Shown here: one piece after another, positions 11,286-22,600 of the stretch | Numbering within the stretch: position 1 is the stretch's first letter | Layout of the letters: each line of letters begins with the position of its first letter | The notes under the pieces: generated by a model | Told to the model about the DNA's origin: nothing | The model's input: the letters and a program-made list of their open reading frames with translations, nothing else | Databases searched by the model: none | Assembly (NCBI GenBank): GCA_030015575.1 | Contig: JASDDO010000024.1 | Location: forward strand, 221,856,996-221,920,995 | DNA length: 64,000 nucleotides | Source of the DNA: Agapanthus africanus | Taxonomy: Eukaryota > Streptophyta > Magnoliopsida > Asparagales > Amaryllidaceae | Direction: 5' to 3' | Made by a program: the position numbers and the translations under genes

Positions 11286-11938
11286 TTACTTATGGCGTTG
11301 TTCGGCTGTTGTGTCCAGGCTTTCTTTCTGCCTGGTAAGTGCTGCCATTTTGGTCAGTATCTCCTGGAGCTTATGTTGTTTCTCCTGGGCTTTTGTCAGC
11401 GACCGAGTTTGCGGTCGACGACCTACGGAAGCACGGCTTTCTTCTTTTCCGGAAGCCATGTAGACCGTATGCACGATCATGCCCTCAGACTTGGGGCGTT
11501 TGGGTCCATCACCTTTGGAATTTTGCCGCAGGTGGTGGACGGCCTCATTCTTTTGTGGGAGGTCAAAGTTGAAGGAGCTGTTATGACAGGCACCTGTGTA
11601 GAAGAAGTTCATCGCTGTATGACGGAGGGATGGTCTTCCTCTTGCTGAGCCTTCGATTTCTTTGGTCGACGAGAGTAGTTTTGATTAATCACGGAGTCCT
11701 GGACTTTTCGCCAGACACTGTAAATTTGCGAGGAGAGATATTGATGGAGGCGCTCCAGCTTTACCTGCACTGTGGTTTCTGCAGGCGGGGGCGATTTCTT
11801 TATCACAGCCGTTGGAGAGTTCTTGTGTACCCTTCTAAGCAGAACAAAGCTGTTCCCGGTTAGAACAACAGCGTCAACTTCCACCATTGGAACTGGTGGG
11901 GTAAGTCCAGAGGGAGAATTGCCCCCAGCTTTTCTCAC
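11286..11938 (-). pseudogene. Tat-1 Gag N-terminal region, two frames
   Basis: Two overlapping reading pieces (11938-11609 and 11612-11286) join by a frameshift. The first contains NSFVLLRRVHKNSPTAVIKKSPPP; the second contains IVHTVYMASGKEESRASVGRRP and a coiled-coil-like AQEKQHKLQEILTKMAALTRQ. The 'VHTVYM' block is shared with Tat-2 (VVHIVYIVNSKDES) and Tat-3 (VHTVYMVGTRSKSK). No known catalytic domain. Confidence 0.6.
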
Positions 11939-12000
11939 TCAGCACCAGTGACGACGTCGAGCATGTCTTGCAGACAGGACCGCCTCATATTGGGAAGCGG

Positions 12001-12580
12001 CTTCTTCATGCCCCCAACTTTGCTGAGGGGCTGTTGTTGGTGTCAGCCTGTTGAAGACTGATGTCCTTAGCAGGGTTTGAGGATGGCCGGCCAATCTTTC
12101 AAAGACCGATTTTCTGGTAGGGGAAACACCTTTGACGACTTCGCCCGTAGCAGGAGTTAGGAGGGCTATCTATTTTGGGGTATCCTCTTCAGGTGTTACG
12201 AGCCTCTTTGCGGGCCCGTTTGGGTTCTTGCCCAGCCTGTTGAAGACTGAGACGTCATCTTTGGACGGCCCGTTGAGAGGGGCCGTTGTGGTCGCTAGTC
12301 GATCGAAGACCGACCTCTTGGGAGCGTCTTCCTGCGGCGCTGAGGCACCAACACCCACTGGTGTGAGCATGGTCCTGAAAAATAACCCAGTAGTGGTTTG
12401 CATTACTTTCTTCATCGGCATTGAAAAGATGGAGGCCGCGTTGGGCCCGTAGGTCACTCTTCCAATTGGAGTGGAGCGAGAGTTGATGTTGCAAGAGGTG
12501 CAGTGGGAAGCTATCGATTTTCTTCTTTTGCACAGGAGCAAGACACCAAATTTTAGTAACTCAAATCTAAGGGCAACCAT
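12001..12580 (-). pseudogene. Tat-1 Gag N-terminal extension with SVFxRL repeats
   Basis: Translation on the - strand shows four copies of a short motif: RSVFDRL, VSVFNRL, KSVFERL and TSVFNRL, separated by Thr/Pro/Ala-rich spacers. The stretch starts close to the primer site and so is the N-terminus of the polyprotein, or lies just downstream of it. Tat-2 has an equivalent segment (23298-24224). The function is unknown. A repeated short motif suggests a binding site for a partner, which is inference. Confidence 0.6.
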
Positions 12581-12642
12581 TGCGAACCACGATTTCGCTC
12601 ACGAAACACGACACATGAAGTGTGGAGTGGAAAGAGGAAAAA

Positions 12643-12660
12643 GTCCCACCGGGCATGCCA
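12643..12660 (-). other. Tat-1 primer-binding site
   Basis: On the - strand it reads TGGCATGCCCGGTGGGAC, five bases (gattc) downstream of the LTR end. Tat-2 and Tat-3 have the same block with one or a few changes. It begins with TGG, as expected for pairing with a tRNA CCA end, but I cannot assign the tRNA. Confidence 0.75.
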
Positions 12661-13604
12661 GAATCTGTTCACTGCCAAAAATAGAGACGAACTAGGATGG
12701 ATTGTCTTGCCTGAATTTGGAGGCAGATGCTATTTGGATTTATTCGTCCACCTCTCCGAAGATACCAAGTTAATTTATGGCACCATATATCGGAGGTTTG
12801 GACAAATGCGGCCGTTGTAGCAGAATTTATCAGATTTCCACTCATTTTATGAGGGGTTTTTGATTGTGGGGATGATCTTCCCTGCAGGCGCAAGCCCCTG
12901 CAATTAATTACGTTATCGCATTGTGATAACCACTTTCTCCGCCTTCGGAAGTTCACTTCGTGTCGTGTATGTTTTTGTTTGTTTTGGTTGCCCGTGGATT
13001 GTATACGGAGACTAGTTAATGTCGTCGCCCATAGGGCGTGGATTAGCCCAAATCCGTATATTTTAGATTTGGGCTCAGGTTTATTTAAGTACCGTTAATC
13101 TGGTTTGAGATTAAGATCAACTTAAATATGTGAGCATTTGGGCTTAATTTGTTCTTGCTAAGGATGCGTTAGTCTAATTTGAGACTAAGATCAACTTAGC
13201 AAAATTTCAAGAATCATTTTTATTTAAGATCCAGCAAAAGAACATTTGGGCTCAGCTGCATGAAAATCTCAGAGACTTAGCCAATTTAGGCTAAGTCTAC
13301 TTAGCCTTTTTCTTATTCAAAAGTGCTAAGCACTTATTTAGGCTCTGTTTGTTCAGCCCTTTTCTTTTCATGTAAAAATACTAAGCACTTATTTAAGCTT
13401 TGACGCTCATATGTATGTTATGTGAAGCATTCAGTCATGGGCGTTGCCCAATAAATGTTGAACACTTTTAGTCATTTTGACTAAATGTGAAGAGCTAAGC
13501 ACTTTTTATGGCGTCCACGTGAGGTGCACGTTAGGCGCTGGGCGCTGCCCAATCAATGCTAGGCATTCAACCATTTTTGCTGCATATAAAATGCTTGGCA
13601 CTTT

Positions 13605-13835
13605 TTGTATGGCGCCCACATGAGGAGCACATGCGGCGCTGGGCGCTGCCCAATCAGTGCTAAGCACTTAGCTGTCTTCGGCTGCATAAGAAGTGCTGAG
13701 CATTTTTATTCAGCTCTCACGTGTGTTTCACGTGAGGTGCTGGCCTTCTGTTTTAGACGCCCGCATGTTTTTCACGTGAGGCGCTATGTGCTGTTAAAAG
13801 GGGGCGCTCACATGAGGAGCACGTGAGGCGCTAGT
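13605..13835 (-). repeat. CACGTG/CACATG inverted repeats in Tat-1 LTR
   Basis: Units of the form GGCGCCCACRTG-AGGAG-CACRTGCGGCGC recur at 13611-13640 and near 13760-13830, with relatives at 14887-14916, 14965-14993, 15044-15074 and 15115-15135. Each is an imperfect hairpin with an AGGAG-like loop. The homologous solo LTR has the same set (57100-57470, 58440-58780). Confidence 0.6.
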
Positions 13836-14317
13836 CTTTTTTCCTTTTTTAGAGATTAAATCTCTATTGGTGGCATTTTGACCATTAATCAAGATCTTCG
13901 TTTTTTTAAGATCCGGGATCAGGTTTTTCTTTAAGAACTAAGTTCTTTTATAGGTTCTTTTTCTATTTGTTTTTTATTTTGCACCTAATTCTTTTCTTAA
14001 TCTTTGATTCTCAAGAACAAGATCCTCCCGATAAGAATTAAATTCTCAACTTGTGAGAGACTTGTCTTGTGGATCTCTGTTCCAGAGAAAAAACTAAGTT
14101 CTTGAGAAGGGTTAAACCCTTATATAGGTAAAAAGAGATATTTTAATCTCTGTGTTTTCTTTACCTAGGGTTTTTTAGGAGGAGAGTCTTCTTGTTTGAG
14201 AATTAAATTCTCTATTCTTTCAAGAGCTCCCTGTATTTTTGCAGAAGCTTATCGGGGTTTATTTCTTCTTCCTCATTTTTTTTACCATTTTTCCTCCTGA
14301 GACTTGAAGTCTCGGGT

Positions 14318-14327
14318 CCTTTATATA
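14318..14327 (-). promoter_or_regulatory. TATA box, Tat-1 LTR
   Basis: TATATAAAGG on the - strand. The homologous solo LTR keeps it at 57951-57959, and the Tat-2 LTR has CCTATATAAGG at 25788-25798. This sets a transcription start shortly below 14300. Confidence 0.55.
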
Positions 14328-15201
14328 ATGGAGGCAAGTTTGTTACTTAATTCTGAGAAAATCTCTCATTGAGAGATTCCAATTGATTTAATTGAGTTGG
14401 AGGATTTTACCCACCATTGGATTTTTGATCCAAGGACTTCTGTTTTTACAGAATATAATTCTTGTTTTTAATGAGATTGGGGAAATATTTTCCCTGTACA
14501 GAATTCATTCTGTAAAAATGGTGATTTTTAATCATCATTGGATTTTTTAATCCAACGGTTCTCTGTTTTACAGAGAGCAATCTTTCTTATTTAGAAAGAT
14601 TGAGAGAATATATTCTAAAATGGAATTTTATTCTATATTTGGATCTTTAGTCCAACCGAAAGTATCTTTCTTATTTTAGAAATATTTGGAAAATATTTTC
14701 TCCTAACAGAATTTAATTCTGTATTTTGATGATTTATTATCTCCGTTGGATTTTTGATCCAACGGCTCTGTTTAGCAGAGAATATTGTAGAATTAATTCT
14801 ACCTGGGCGCTTGGCGTTCATGTGTCGTGCAAGTGGGCGCCATTTAAAAGTTCAACTCTTATGAACTCTTCTATGCTTTGCACATTGGCGTCCGCGTGAG
14901 GAGCACGTGCGGCGCCATCTAAGAGTGTAACTCTATATTATGAACTCTTATGTGCTTTGCACATTGGCGCCCGCGTGAGGAGCACGTGCAACACTATCTA
15001 AGAGTTTAACTCTATATTATGAACTCTTCTATGCTTTGCACATTGGCGCCCGTATAAGGAGCACGTAAGGCGCCGTCATAGGATTTAATCCTATAAGATT
15101 GGCTCTGGCGCTGGTGCTCTCATGGAGAGCACATGAGGCACTGCCTCATTAAATTCAACAAAGCTTTGCTATTTTATTAGGTTAAATATATTGGGGAAAC
15201 A

Positions 15202-15767
15202 GTTGTCTGTACTACTGCAATCAAAATCTTCTCCTGTGTTTCTCCTTGTTCTTCGAAACACAAACGGATTGGTCATTACGGGACAAGGCGAAAGATACAA
15301 CGCGGTTGTTGGATTCAAGTTTGCGATAAAACATAAGCTGGTAAGCATTGAAACCGAGAGAAACAAAGTAGTACAATGAACATAATTCAAGAAAATAGGA
15401 TCGAAATAGGACTCCAGGTTACCTAAATAAAGTATCGCGTTGTAACCTTACCGCGGTACATGGTTACAATCACATAATTCCATTCAAGTCGCCCAAATGC
15501 TACTATCAGAATCGAGGAAATAAGAAGGGAGAAATAATAAGGAATCGGGATGATTTCAAGTTAAGATGCAAAGTCATTTCCATATTGTCCAGATACAAGA
15601 GTTAAGGGAAAGATTAAATTCAAGAATTTGAATGACAAGATAATAATGTGGCAGGACATATTCATAATTCCGGGTTTCCTGGTTAGTGTATTGGGTTCAA
15701 TACCCAACAACAAAAGAACCAAACCCGACTAACCCTAAATCCTATGGCTCTGAAACCAAACAAACCC
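15202..15767 (-). mobile_element. T1: internal leader of a chromovirus-like element, truncated
   Basis: This lies between the Tat-1 LTR and the T1 LTR. Read on the - strand, it follows the LTR end GGGCGTGACA and contains a tRNA-iMet-type primer site (15746-15758). No gag-like frame is visible in its 566 bases; it is the untranslated leader. Tat-1 inserted here (gttgt at 15202-15206), so the rest of T1 lies left of the window. Confidence 0.65.
15746..15758 (-). other. T1 primer-binding site, tRNA-iMet type
   Basis: The - strand reads TGGTTTCAGAGCC, one mismatch from the usual plant iMet site TGGTATCAGAGCC, nine bases from the LTR end. This fixes the sense strand of T1 as -. Confidence 0.7.
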
Positions 15768-18731
15768 TGTCACGCCCCGCTTCCCAAGATATGCAGACTA
15801 CGGCATGTGACAGAGCCAACCATGCTACCTGTGGTTATGAATCATCCCTCCACAGTCACATTACGGCTGTCTATAAGATATCAAGAACAGTAAAATATAA
15901 AATCTATCTAGTACATGTCCATTTTTCACAATAAATAGAGTCAAGAAAATGTATAAGCGGAAACGAATCAAGCTCCAAATAACATCTAAAAACATCTTCC
16001 AATATGGGCTCACATCAAGGAAATAAAACTGCCGAAATAAACTAAACTAAACATCTCTAAATACATGATCAATTCCTCACTGCTCGGATTGATTATCAAA
16101 GTATTCTTGATCTGCCTACAATAAAGGTAGAGAAACTGGGCCATGCAAAACTCAGAAGTCAGTGCGTCATAATACCAAATAAAAGTGATAATCAGAATAC
16201 AACGATATAAGTAAACATGAATATAAATGAATAACACAGATATGAAACAGTGATGTATGTGTATGTATGTGATATGTGATGTGTAACCTAAACTGTGTTT
16301 CTAGATTATCTATTCTAAAAGTCTTTGTATTAATTAATGTAATTCTCATTATAACCCAACAGTATATATCCCGTCCATTCCCCATGGGACCACGGTAACA
16401 AGTAATTATTCCGTAACGCCTGGAAAAACGGCAAACAAGTAATTATTCCGTAACGCCCGGAAAAACGACAAACAAGTAATGATTATTTCGTAACGCCCGG
16501 AAAAATGGCAAACAAGTAATTATTCTGTAACCCCCGGAAAAACGGTAAACATGTAATTATTTCGTAACGCCCAGAAAAATGGCAAACATGTAATAATATC
16601 CTCTTGAGTTACGTTTCGGTTACATTCTTGATTCCTCCCCCCCCCCCCCCTCAGGTTTGTTTTCAAGTCAGGTATTGCCAATATAGATCTAATGCCAACA
16701 CAGGATCAAGTATATACAGTTCATGTCTATGCAGACAACAAGTCACGTCCGTCAGGACAACACGTCAATATCGTTGGTATTAGTAACAATATCCAAGTAA
16801 CGAGTTAGGTAGTGTGTCGTGAATATGTCATGTGATGTATATGTATCAAATAGATATCCAATGTGAAACTGTAATCAATATCGAAACACAACTAATATCA
16901 GGATGCATATGTATCTATCTGTAATAACCATTATATATCCATTACCAAGTATGATGCAAACTAGATAGCATGTTGTACTAATGTAGTAGTATAATAACAT
17001 TGTGATGTTCCGGCATGCAACTAGATAAGCTGTTATCAGTACGAATACAGACGGATGCTATAAAACTGTAAATCAGTAATATTTACTGAATATTAAAACA
17101 CATGCACTATTATTTATTAAATAAATATTGATATAATAATATTAATAGGGATAACATATTCAATCCGATTAATAACTATAAAAATGGTATTGATTAACCA
17201 TGCATAAGAAAGTTCCGTTCAGAAATTCAGCGTCACCCTGATTTGTAAAATAGCTTAAGAATAACAAACGTTCTCCAAAAGGGACGTGTCATATACCTAA
17301 ACAAAGATAATTCAATAATGTTTTTATTTTTATAAGTTAAAGTATCTCAGGTTGTTCCTACAAAAAGTTATGAACGTTCAAAATTGAAAGTTTGCTGCTG
17401 GAATTTTCCTGGATAGCAGTTTAGAGGTACTTTCATTTACAGTTTATGTTATTTAAACAATCTATTTTGCAAGTAAATATTTCACAGGTTTATAGTATTC
17501 TGAGTTAGCTTCATAAAAAACTAAATAACGTATGCTAATGATTTTTCTATGATTTATAATGAAATTTATAAGGTAAGGTGTACAGTAAATTTCAGATTTG
17601 TCATATCCGCTTTGCGATGACGTTTCATGTATAAACTATAATATTTTTAAACTATATTGTATAAAGTTATAAAATGCAGATTATAAACTTATTAATGATA
17701 ATAATAAAAAATATTACGACGATATATATATTTATAGATATAATTATAGCATGTCGCAAGTTATAAACTTGCATACATTGTATATTATAAAACTGATTAA
17801 CGTTAAATAACTACGGTGTATAAATTATATAGATATAGCTGTATGATGATGATAATAATAATAATAGTACGACAACATATAAGTAAATTACATAAAGCAT
17901 AGCATGTAGCAAGTTGTAAAGTTGCTTCAAAACAAACGCGATGAATGGAAGCAACATGACGCTATACAAATCAACACCAAGTTTTGATGGCTCGGTTAAG
18001 GTTCTAGGATGCGGCTGGAGTTGCGTCGGCGAGAATGGGTGTGGGCTTGAAGAACGAAGAAGGAGAATATATAAATTGATGAGGCAGAGATATGTTATAT
18101 GGAGAGAGAGAGCGAAAGAGAGAGGTTTTGTGTTTAATATAAATATATATAGTATAGTTTAAATTAGGTTATAAATATATATTAATTTTAATGTATATAG
18201 ATAATATAAAACTATAATCAATCTCCACCAAAATCTCATCAAAAATATATTTTGGAAAATAATTCATATATGTAAACTTCTCAACCATAATGCAAACTCA
18301 TATCCCTAATTTAAGATTTAAAAAGATTCTAAAAATATATTTAGATTTAGTATATATTTTATATTAGATATCTTGAGATTTAAACGTAAAAGATAAAAGC
18401 AAAATAAGATATGAGATGGCAACCATATGATGACAGTTAACAAAATATAACTTATTCTTAACTTGTGGCTATTAAAAGATATATGATAATCTAGATATAT
18501 GATATATAAAGATCTAAAAATATAATGTAGATATTATAATAGATTCACATAAATACACTTTACTGGTAAATCTCAGACACAATCTTATAACATATTGGGT
18601 TCTAAACTTGCGGGTCGGGTCGGATAACGACTACTAGCATTCGAATCATTCGTGACCCAATAAAATAGAAGAAATATAAAGTAAGTGTTAAAATACTAAT
18701 TAATGTCGTATAACCATACTAGGGTGTTACA
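15768..18731 (-). mobile_element. T1 5' LTR, chromovirus-like (2964 bp)
   Basis: Begins TGTCACGCCCCGCTTCCC and ends GGGTGTTACA on the + strand. These ends and the length resemble Tekay/Del-type chromovirus LTRs; the assignment rests on ends and primer site only. The next bases (tagac, 18732) belong to Tat-2, whose coding region is cut here before RT. The matching duplication is outside the window. No gene lies in this stretch; the interior is AT-rich. Confidence 0.7.
16392..16600 (-). repeat. about 43-bp tandem repeat, five units, in T1 LTR
   Basis: Five units contain AAGTAATTATTCCGTAACG then CCCGGAAAAACGGCAAAC-like sequence, with single-base differences. It is private to this LTR; I do not see it in T2 or S1. 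Confidence 0.8.
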
Positions 18732-19397
18732 TAGACTGCCAGCTTGGGTGAGATCTTCCGACTATTTCAGTCGGGTCTTCTATTGGCAAAGGCGCAATGT
18801 TTTGCGGAGCTTCGTTATATCGCTTGCTCAGGGGTAATTGCATGACCCTTTTGCATAGGACCATTACATCAAATTCCCGAACTACTTTCATCATCGACCC
18901 GGGCGGCAATTCAGATGATCCAGATGGAGTACATCGCGAGGTTTCCTCACCTTGCTCGGCTGAGTAGTTTTCCATCCAAGCATCTTCCTTTTTGTTTAAA
19001 ACATAGCAACTGTGAACTCGCTTCTTCTTCGGTCGGACATAGCCTAAACCAGTATTATCGAACTTTCCATGGGCCTCCGGTTGGTGAGTCCTTAGCAGTT
19101 CCCAGATCTTATTGAAATACCGGGCCTGACAGACGGTCTGTTCAAACGGTGCTCCTGTTGATGAAGGAGTTCCATCAAGCTCCTTGTATAGTATCTTGGC
19201 ATGGGGATCGGTTGCAACTTATCGAGATTCGGCTTGAGTCCGTGCAAAATTTCTTTCTTCACCTTGGTTCCTTTTGACTTATAAAAGAGAAACGCCTTTT
19301 CTCTTTTAAGTCTGGGAGGCACGTGGAAGGTTACTAACTCTTGCATGCTATAGGTGTCGAGTGCATCGAGCTCTTTATAATGATGCGGCAGATCCAT
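18732..19397 (-). pseudogene. Tat-2 protease-RT linker
   Basis: Two pieces in different frames (19397-19092 and 18975-18732). The first has PHHYKELDALDTYSMQELVTFHVPP and EKAFLFYKSKG; it matches Tat-1 7920-7651. The second (from MENYSAEQGEE) resembles the segment at the start of the Tat-1 7570 frame and is cut by T1. Confidence 0.6.
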
Positions 19398-19412
19398 TGT
19401 AATATGCAGGGC

Positions 19413-20282
19413 TCAATCAGCTACATCGGGGACCTTCAACCGCAGATGAATGGAGAAAACTGTATCAGCTTCTTCCACTGAGTCGCTGTCGAAGATCAAG
19501 ATAGGAGATGACGAACCAGGGTTGTCAATTTCCTTTGGAAGATGACCTGCAAGTACTTTTTTTTCTTCTTCTTCGGAGTCACTTCTAAAGGTCGGGATGA
19601 CCGTCGCTTGAACTTGTTTGTCTTTGGGCTTGTCGCACTTCTCTGTATCTTCATAGTCCAACAGGAAGTACTTCGCATCTTCATGTTTCCTCACTTCATT
19701 TACCGAGAACGGGTTAAGCTCCCCTGTGATAGTGTGCTCCTCACCTTCCTTGAAATACTTCATACACCGATATTGTATAGAAGGGATGACGCCATACTGG
19801 TGTAACCAAGGTCTACTCAGTAAACCTTTATAGCAGGTATTGCCTTCAATGACATGAACTTTGACGTCTGTGACGAGTTGTTCAAAGTGAAGTGTCAACA
19901 CTATAGACCCAAGCGTTCTTGAAGACTGGGATTCGAATCCGGAGATGGTGATTTTCTCTCAGCCGAGATATCGTACATCCATGGACAGCTGCTTAAGCAC
20001 CTTAACATTAAGGAGGTTGACCGAAGAACCGTTGTAAACGAGGATTTTATTTATCCTCTGATCATCGCAGTACCCGGTGATGTAGAGCGGCCGATTGTGC
20101 TCGAAGGTCCCCAGGAGAAGATCTTCTTCAATGAAAGAGATGTCGACCGTGTATACCTCTGCCATTTTATCTTTCATCGCTTCCTCTGCAAAGTGTACTT
20201 GGAAGAGGTCCAGTTCTTCGAGAGCTGTAATTAAAGACTCCTGCAGTTCCTTAGAAAAGAGTAAAGCATCGTATATGCTCAA
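19413..20282 (-). pseudogene. Tat-2 aspartic protease, catalytic Asp lost
   Basis: Two same-frame pieces separated by a stop near 19959. The N-terminal piece has EDLLLGTFEHNRPLYITGY and the active-site block VYNGSSVNLL; the expected Asp (Asp in Tat-1) is Tyr. The C-terminal piece has CYKGLLSRPWLHQYGVIPS and YRCMKYFKEGEEHTITGELNPFSVNE. A poly-Glu/Lys tract follows near 19560. Confidence 0.78.
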
Positions 20283-20303
20283 GTGTGAGGGTAATTTCTT
20301 CAG

Positions 20304-20890
20304 CTAGAATAACACATTGTAGTCCACCTTATTTTTCTTGGAGAGATCCTTGGCGGCGAGTTCTTTGGCCACCTCTTCATCAAGGGCGATTTCTTTGGGC
20401 ATGTTCCCTTTACCCTTATCTTGATTCTTAGGAGCATTATTTGCGGGCCCGAGGTTCTTCTCGGGGAGAGTGTGATTTCGCAGAAGAATGTTGCCGCAGC
20501 CCTCGGCCTTCTCTTCGTCTCCTGATAAGAAGCTCATATAGGGAGATCAATGGGAGGTTCATCTTCTGAATCACTTTCAAAAGTCTGTACTACCGAACTT
20601 CCTCCTTCCGAAATCTGAGCCTTGGTCATGTAACAACTTTCGGCGATTGTCCTTGTTTGGCCGTTTGCCTTAGGACAATCATGTTGGGGCGGGTGAAATT
20701 TGGCTATATGCTTCTTTGTTTTTAGATGCCTATTGTGGAGAATGTATTTTCGCCACCATTTCCCGAACGCCTTACAATTGTCGATGGGATGGCAGACCCT
20801 ATGGTGGTAGAGGCAATATTTTAGATACTCTTCTCCACCTTCAAAGTCCTCAACCCCTTGGGTATACATCTTTAAGGGCAGCAGTTTCAT
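20304..20890 (-). pseudogene. Tat-2 Gag-Pol segment with zinc-knuckle copy B
   Basis: Two frames. The upstream one has YLKYCLYHHRVCHPIDNCKAFGKW (20830-20780), a C-x2-H-x4-H-x4-C motif. The downstream one is charged and ends ELAAKDLSKKNKVDYNVLF, the segment that precedes the protease helix in both elements. Confidence 0.6.
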
Positions 20891-20999
20891 CCCTTTGGAT
20901 AGGGCCTCAGTGAAATTCTTCTCGGCCTTGCCTTTCTCAGTGGTATCTTCTGCTTCGGTTGCATAGTCGGCTTTGGTCGGGGAGCTACATAACTCGCCT

Positions 21000-21850
21000 C
21001 TTCCGCTGCTTCCCTTTTTAGACGTTATTGTCTGGCTTTCTCGTAGATAGCCAGCTTACGCCTTCGATTTTCTCGGCTTCTTTGAAAGACTTCACTCAGA
21101 ACCTTCTCAACTGAGTCCTGTCACGACGAACTAGAAGCTTTAGGCATCGATTCTACCCCCTGCTCGTCTAAATCGCTTTTAGGCGCACGTGGAGCCTCAT
21201 CATCACAGATGGAGGAGTGAGAGACCATGCGGCAGCTTTCCACATAGCTTTCTATTTCTCCCTCTGAGTCATCGTCCTCATCCTCTCTGTTATTTTCGAG
21301 GATGCGTTTGATAAACTCCTCAAGTGTGACGGGCGAGCGCGCTTTCTAATTGTATTCTTCTAGCGCGTCAATGTATTTTTGGATGTTCGTGCTACTGTTG
21401 ACATTCTCGGCTGGCTGTACAAGCTTCTTTGTTTTCTTTTTGTTTTTCTTCTTAGAAGACTTCTTGACTTTGGGACTTTTCCCTTAATCGATAGCCATCA
21501 AAGTAGGACATGGTTTCAACATCCCTTCTATGATCTCCAGCTCAAGCGGTCTTTTCCACCTGATCGCAGGGCATGCTTGGAGATCCTTTAGTATTCTCTT
21601 TGTTTTAGGAGACAACATTACCTCCCATAAGCTTTCTTCAACGAGTGAGCAGGATGCCCCTTGCGTGTTGGTCCCTTTAAAGATATGCTTCAGGGAAGGG
21701 TTCATCTTCTATTTATCGGAGAGTATGAACTTGTCGTGTTTATACTGGTCCTCTACCAATTTCTTAAAGATGTAACAATTTTTAATTGGATTACTTACCA
21801 CCTGATGATATGGGCAATAAGTTAGGTTGTTGACGTCACGGGGTTGAACA
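21000..21850 (-). pseudogene. Tat-2 Gag C-terminal region with knuckle copy A
   Basis: Heavily frameshifted. Near 21826-21769 the - strand encodes YCPYHQVVSNPIKNCYIFKK, a knuckle in which the third ligand His reads Asn. GASCSLVEESLWEVMLSPKTKRILKDLQACPAIRWK (21700-21540) follows, matching Tat-1 residues downstream of its copy A. Near 21040-21110 lies the LSEVFQKS-type segment that also precedes the copies in Tat-1. Confidence 0.55.
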
Positions 21851-22113
21851 GGTCGTCATGACTCGGGCAAAGTCAGGAAGCCGCTCTTCATTGTGAGGTC
21901 GAATAATTTCCTCATTTTATCACGAGGGAATGAATATTCCCGTCCCATTCTTTCTTCAAGAGTGGGTCCCGTACGATTGTCATTTTGACGACCAGGCGCT
22001 TTAGGACCGTTCGGCCGTTGTTGTGTGTTAGTGACAAACGCTGCCTTACTCTTGCCCTTAAAGTTTCACGAGTCTCCATTGGAAGAGGGAGGACCTTGGT
22101 TCATTGCATTCGG

Positions 22114-22600
22114 CTAAGCCAACTTATCAATGAGTTCTTGGAAAGTCGTTGGGCTAAGAAGGGTCAAATATAAGAACACTTGCGCCTTCTTGTCGAGAGT
22201 TCTCATGAACATATTTATGGCCAGAGCTTCGGCGATATTTTGTTCGCATTTGGACCAAAAGTTCCTCCATCTCATCGCATATTGGACCCATGTCTCATTT
22301 GATCTGGGCCTCTCATTGACCAAGACGGTCATGGTAGTGCGCTCGCTCGCACTAGCGAATCTCTGGCAGAAGAGGAGTTCCATCTCGTCAAAGGTTTTGA
22401 TCGAGTCATTAGGGATCTCCGAATACCATTCGAATACTACGTCTGCTAAACTGCTAACGAACTATCGCAGGAGCAATATGTCGTTACTCCCAGTATTTTC
22501 GCACTTGGACCTAAACTGGGTGATATACTGCTTTGGATTTTCGGTTCCTTTATATATGGGAACGTCGAAATTGTGTGTCCTTGTGGGTACTGTATCTAAT
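22114..22600 (-). pseudogene. Tat-2 Gag capsid-like domain
   Basis: The open piece 22383-22114 begins MELLFCQRFASASERTTMTVL and has WVQYAMRWRNFWSKCEQNIAEAL, the retrotrans_gag core. The part before it (22384-22600) holds the diverged NTGSNDILLLR-type block in another frame. Counterpart of 10436-10912. Confidence 0.75.

Larger units (their letters stand above)
1403..15201 (-). mobile_element. Tat-1: Ty3/gypsy Tat-type retrotransposon, 3' LTR missing
   Basis: In sense (- strand) order it has: 5' LTR 12666-15201, primer site 12643-12660, Gag region (about 12580-9067), protease (8565-8029), RT, RNase H, second RNase H and integrase (7570-3143), then a non-coding 3' region 3142-1403. Domain order and the second RNase H between RT/RNase H and integrase place it in the plant Tat clade. 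The 3' LTR and polypurine tract are not found. L0 lies where they would be, so the element is broken or continues beyond L0. The presumed duplication gttgt is visible at 15202-15206 only. The coding region carries many stop codons and some frameshifts, so the copy is dead. Confidence 0.85.
12666..15201 (-). mobile_element. Tat-1 5' LTR (2536 bp)
   Basis: Runs from TGTTCACTGCC to GGGGAAACA on the + strand, with TG...CA ends. It is the same family as the solo LTR at 56313-58832; the two can be followed side by side over the full length. A likely TATA box on the - strand (TATATAAAGG) is at 14318-14327. The part downstream of it in sense carries several CACGTG-containing inverted repeats near 13611-13830. 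More such repeats lie upstream of the TATA box (14887-15135). Confidence 0.88.

Noticed and set aside
11061..12452. ORFs on + (up to 195 codons) in the Tat-1 Gag region
   Set aside because: Antisense to Gag; no similarity to a family.
17941..18162. 73-codon ORF on + inside the T1 LTR
   Set aside because: Low-complexity end (RERAKERGF), antisense to the LTR sense strand.
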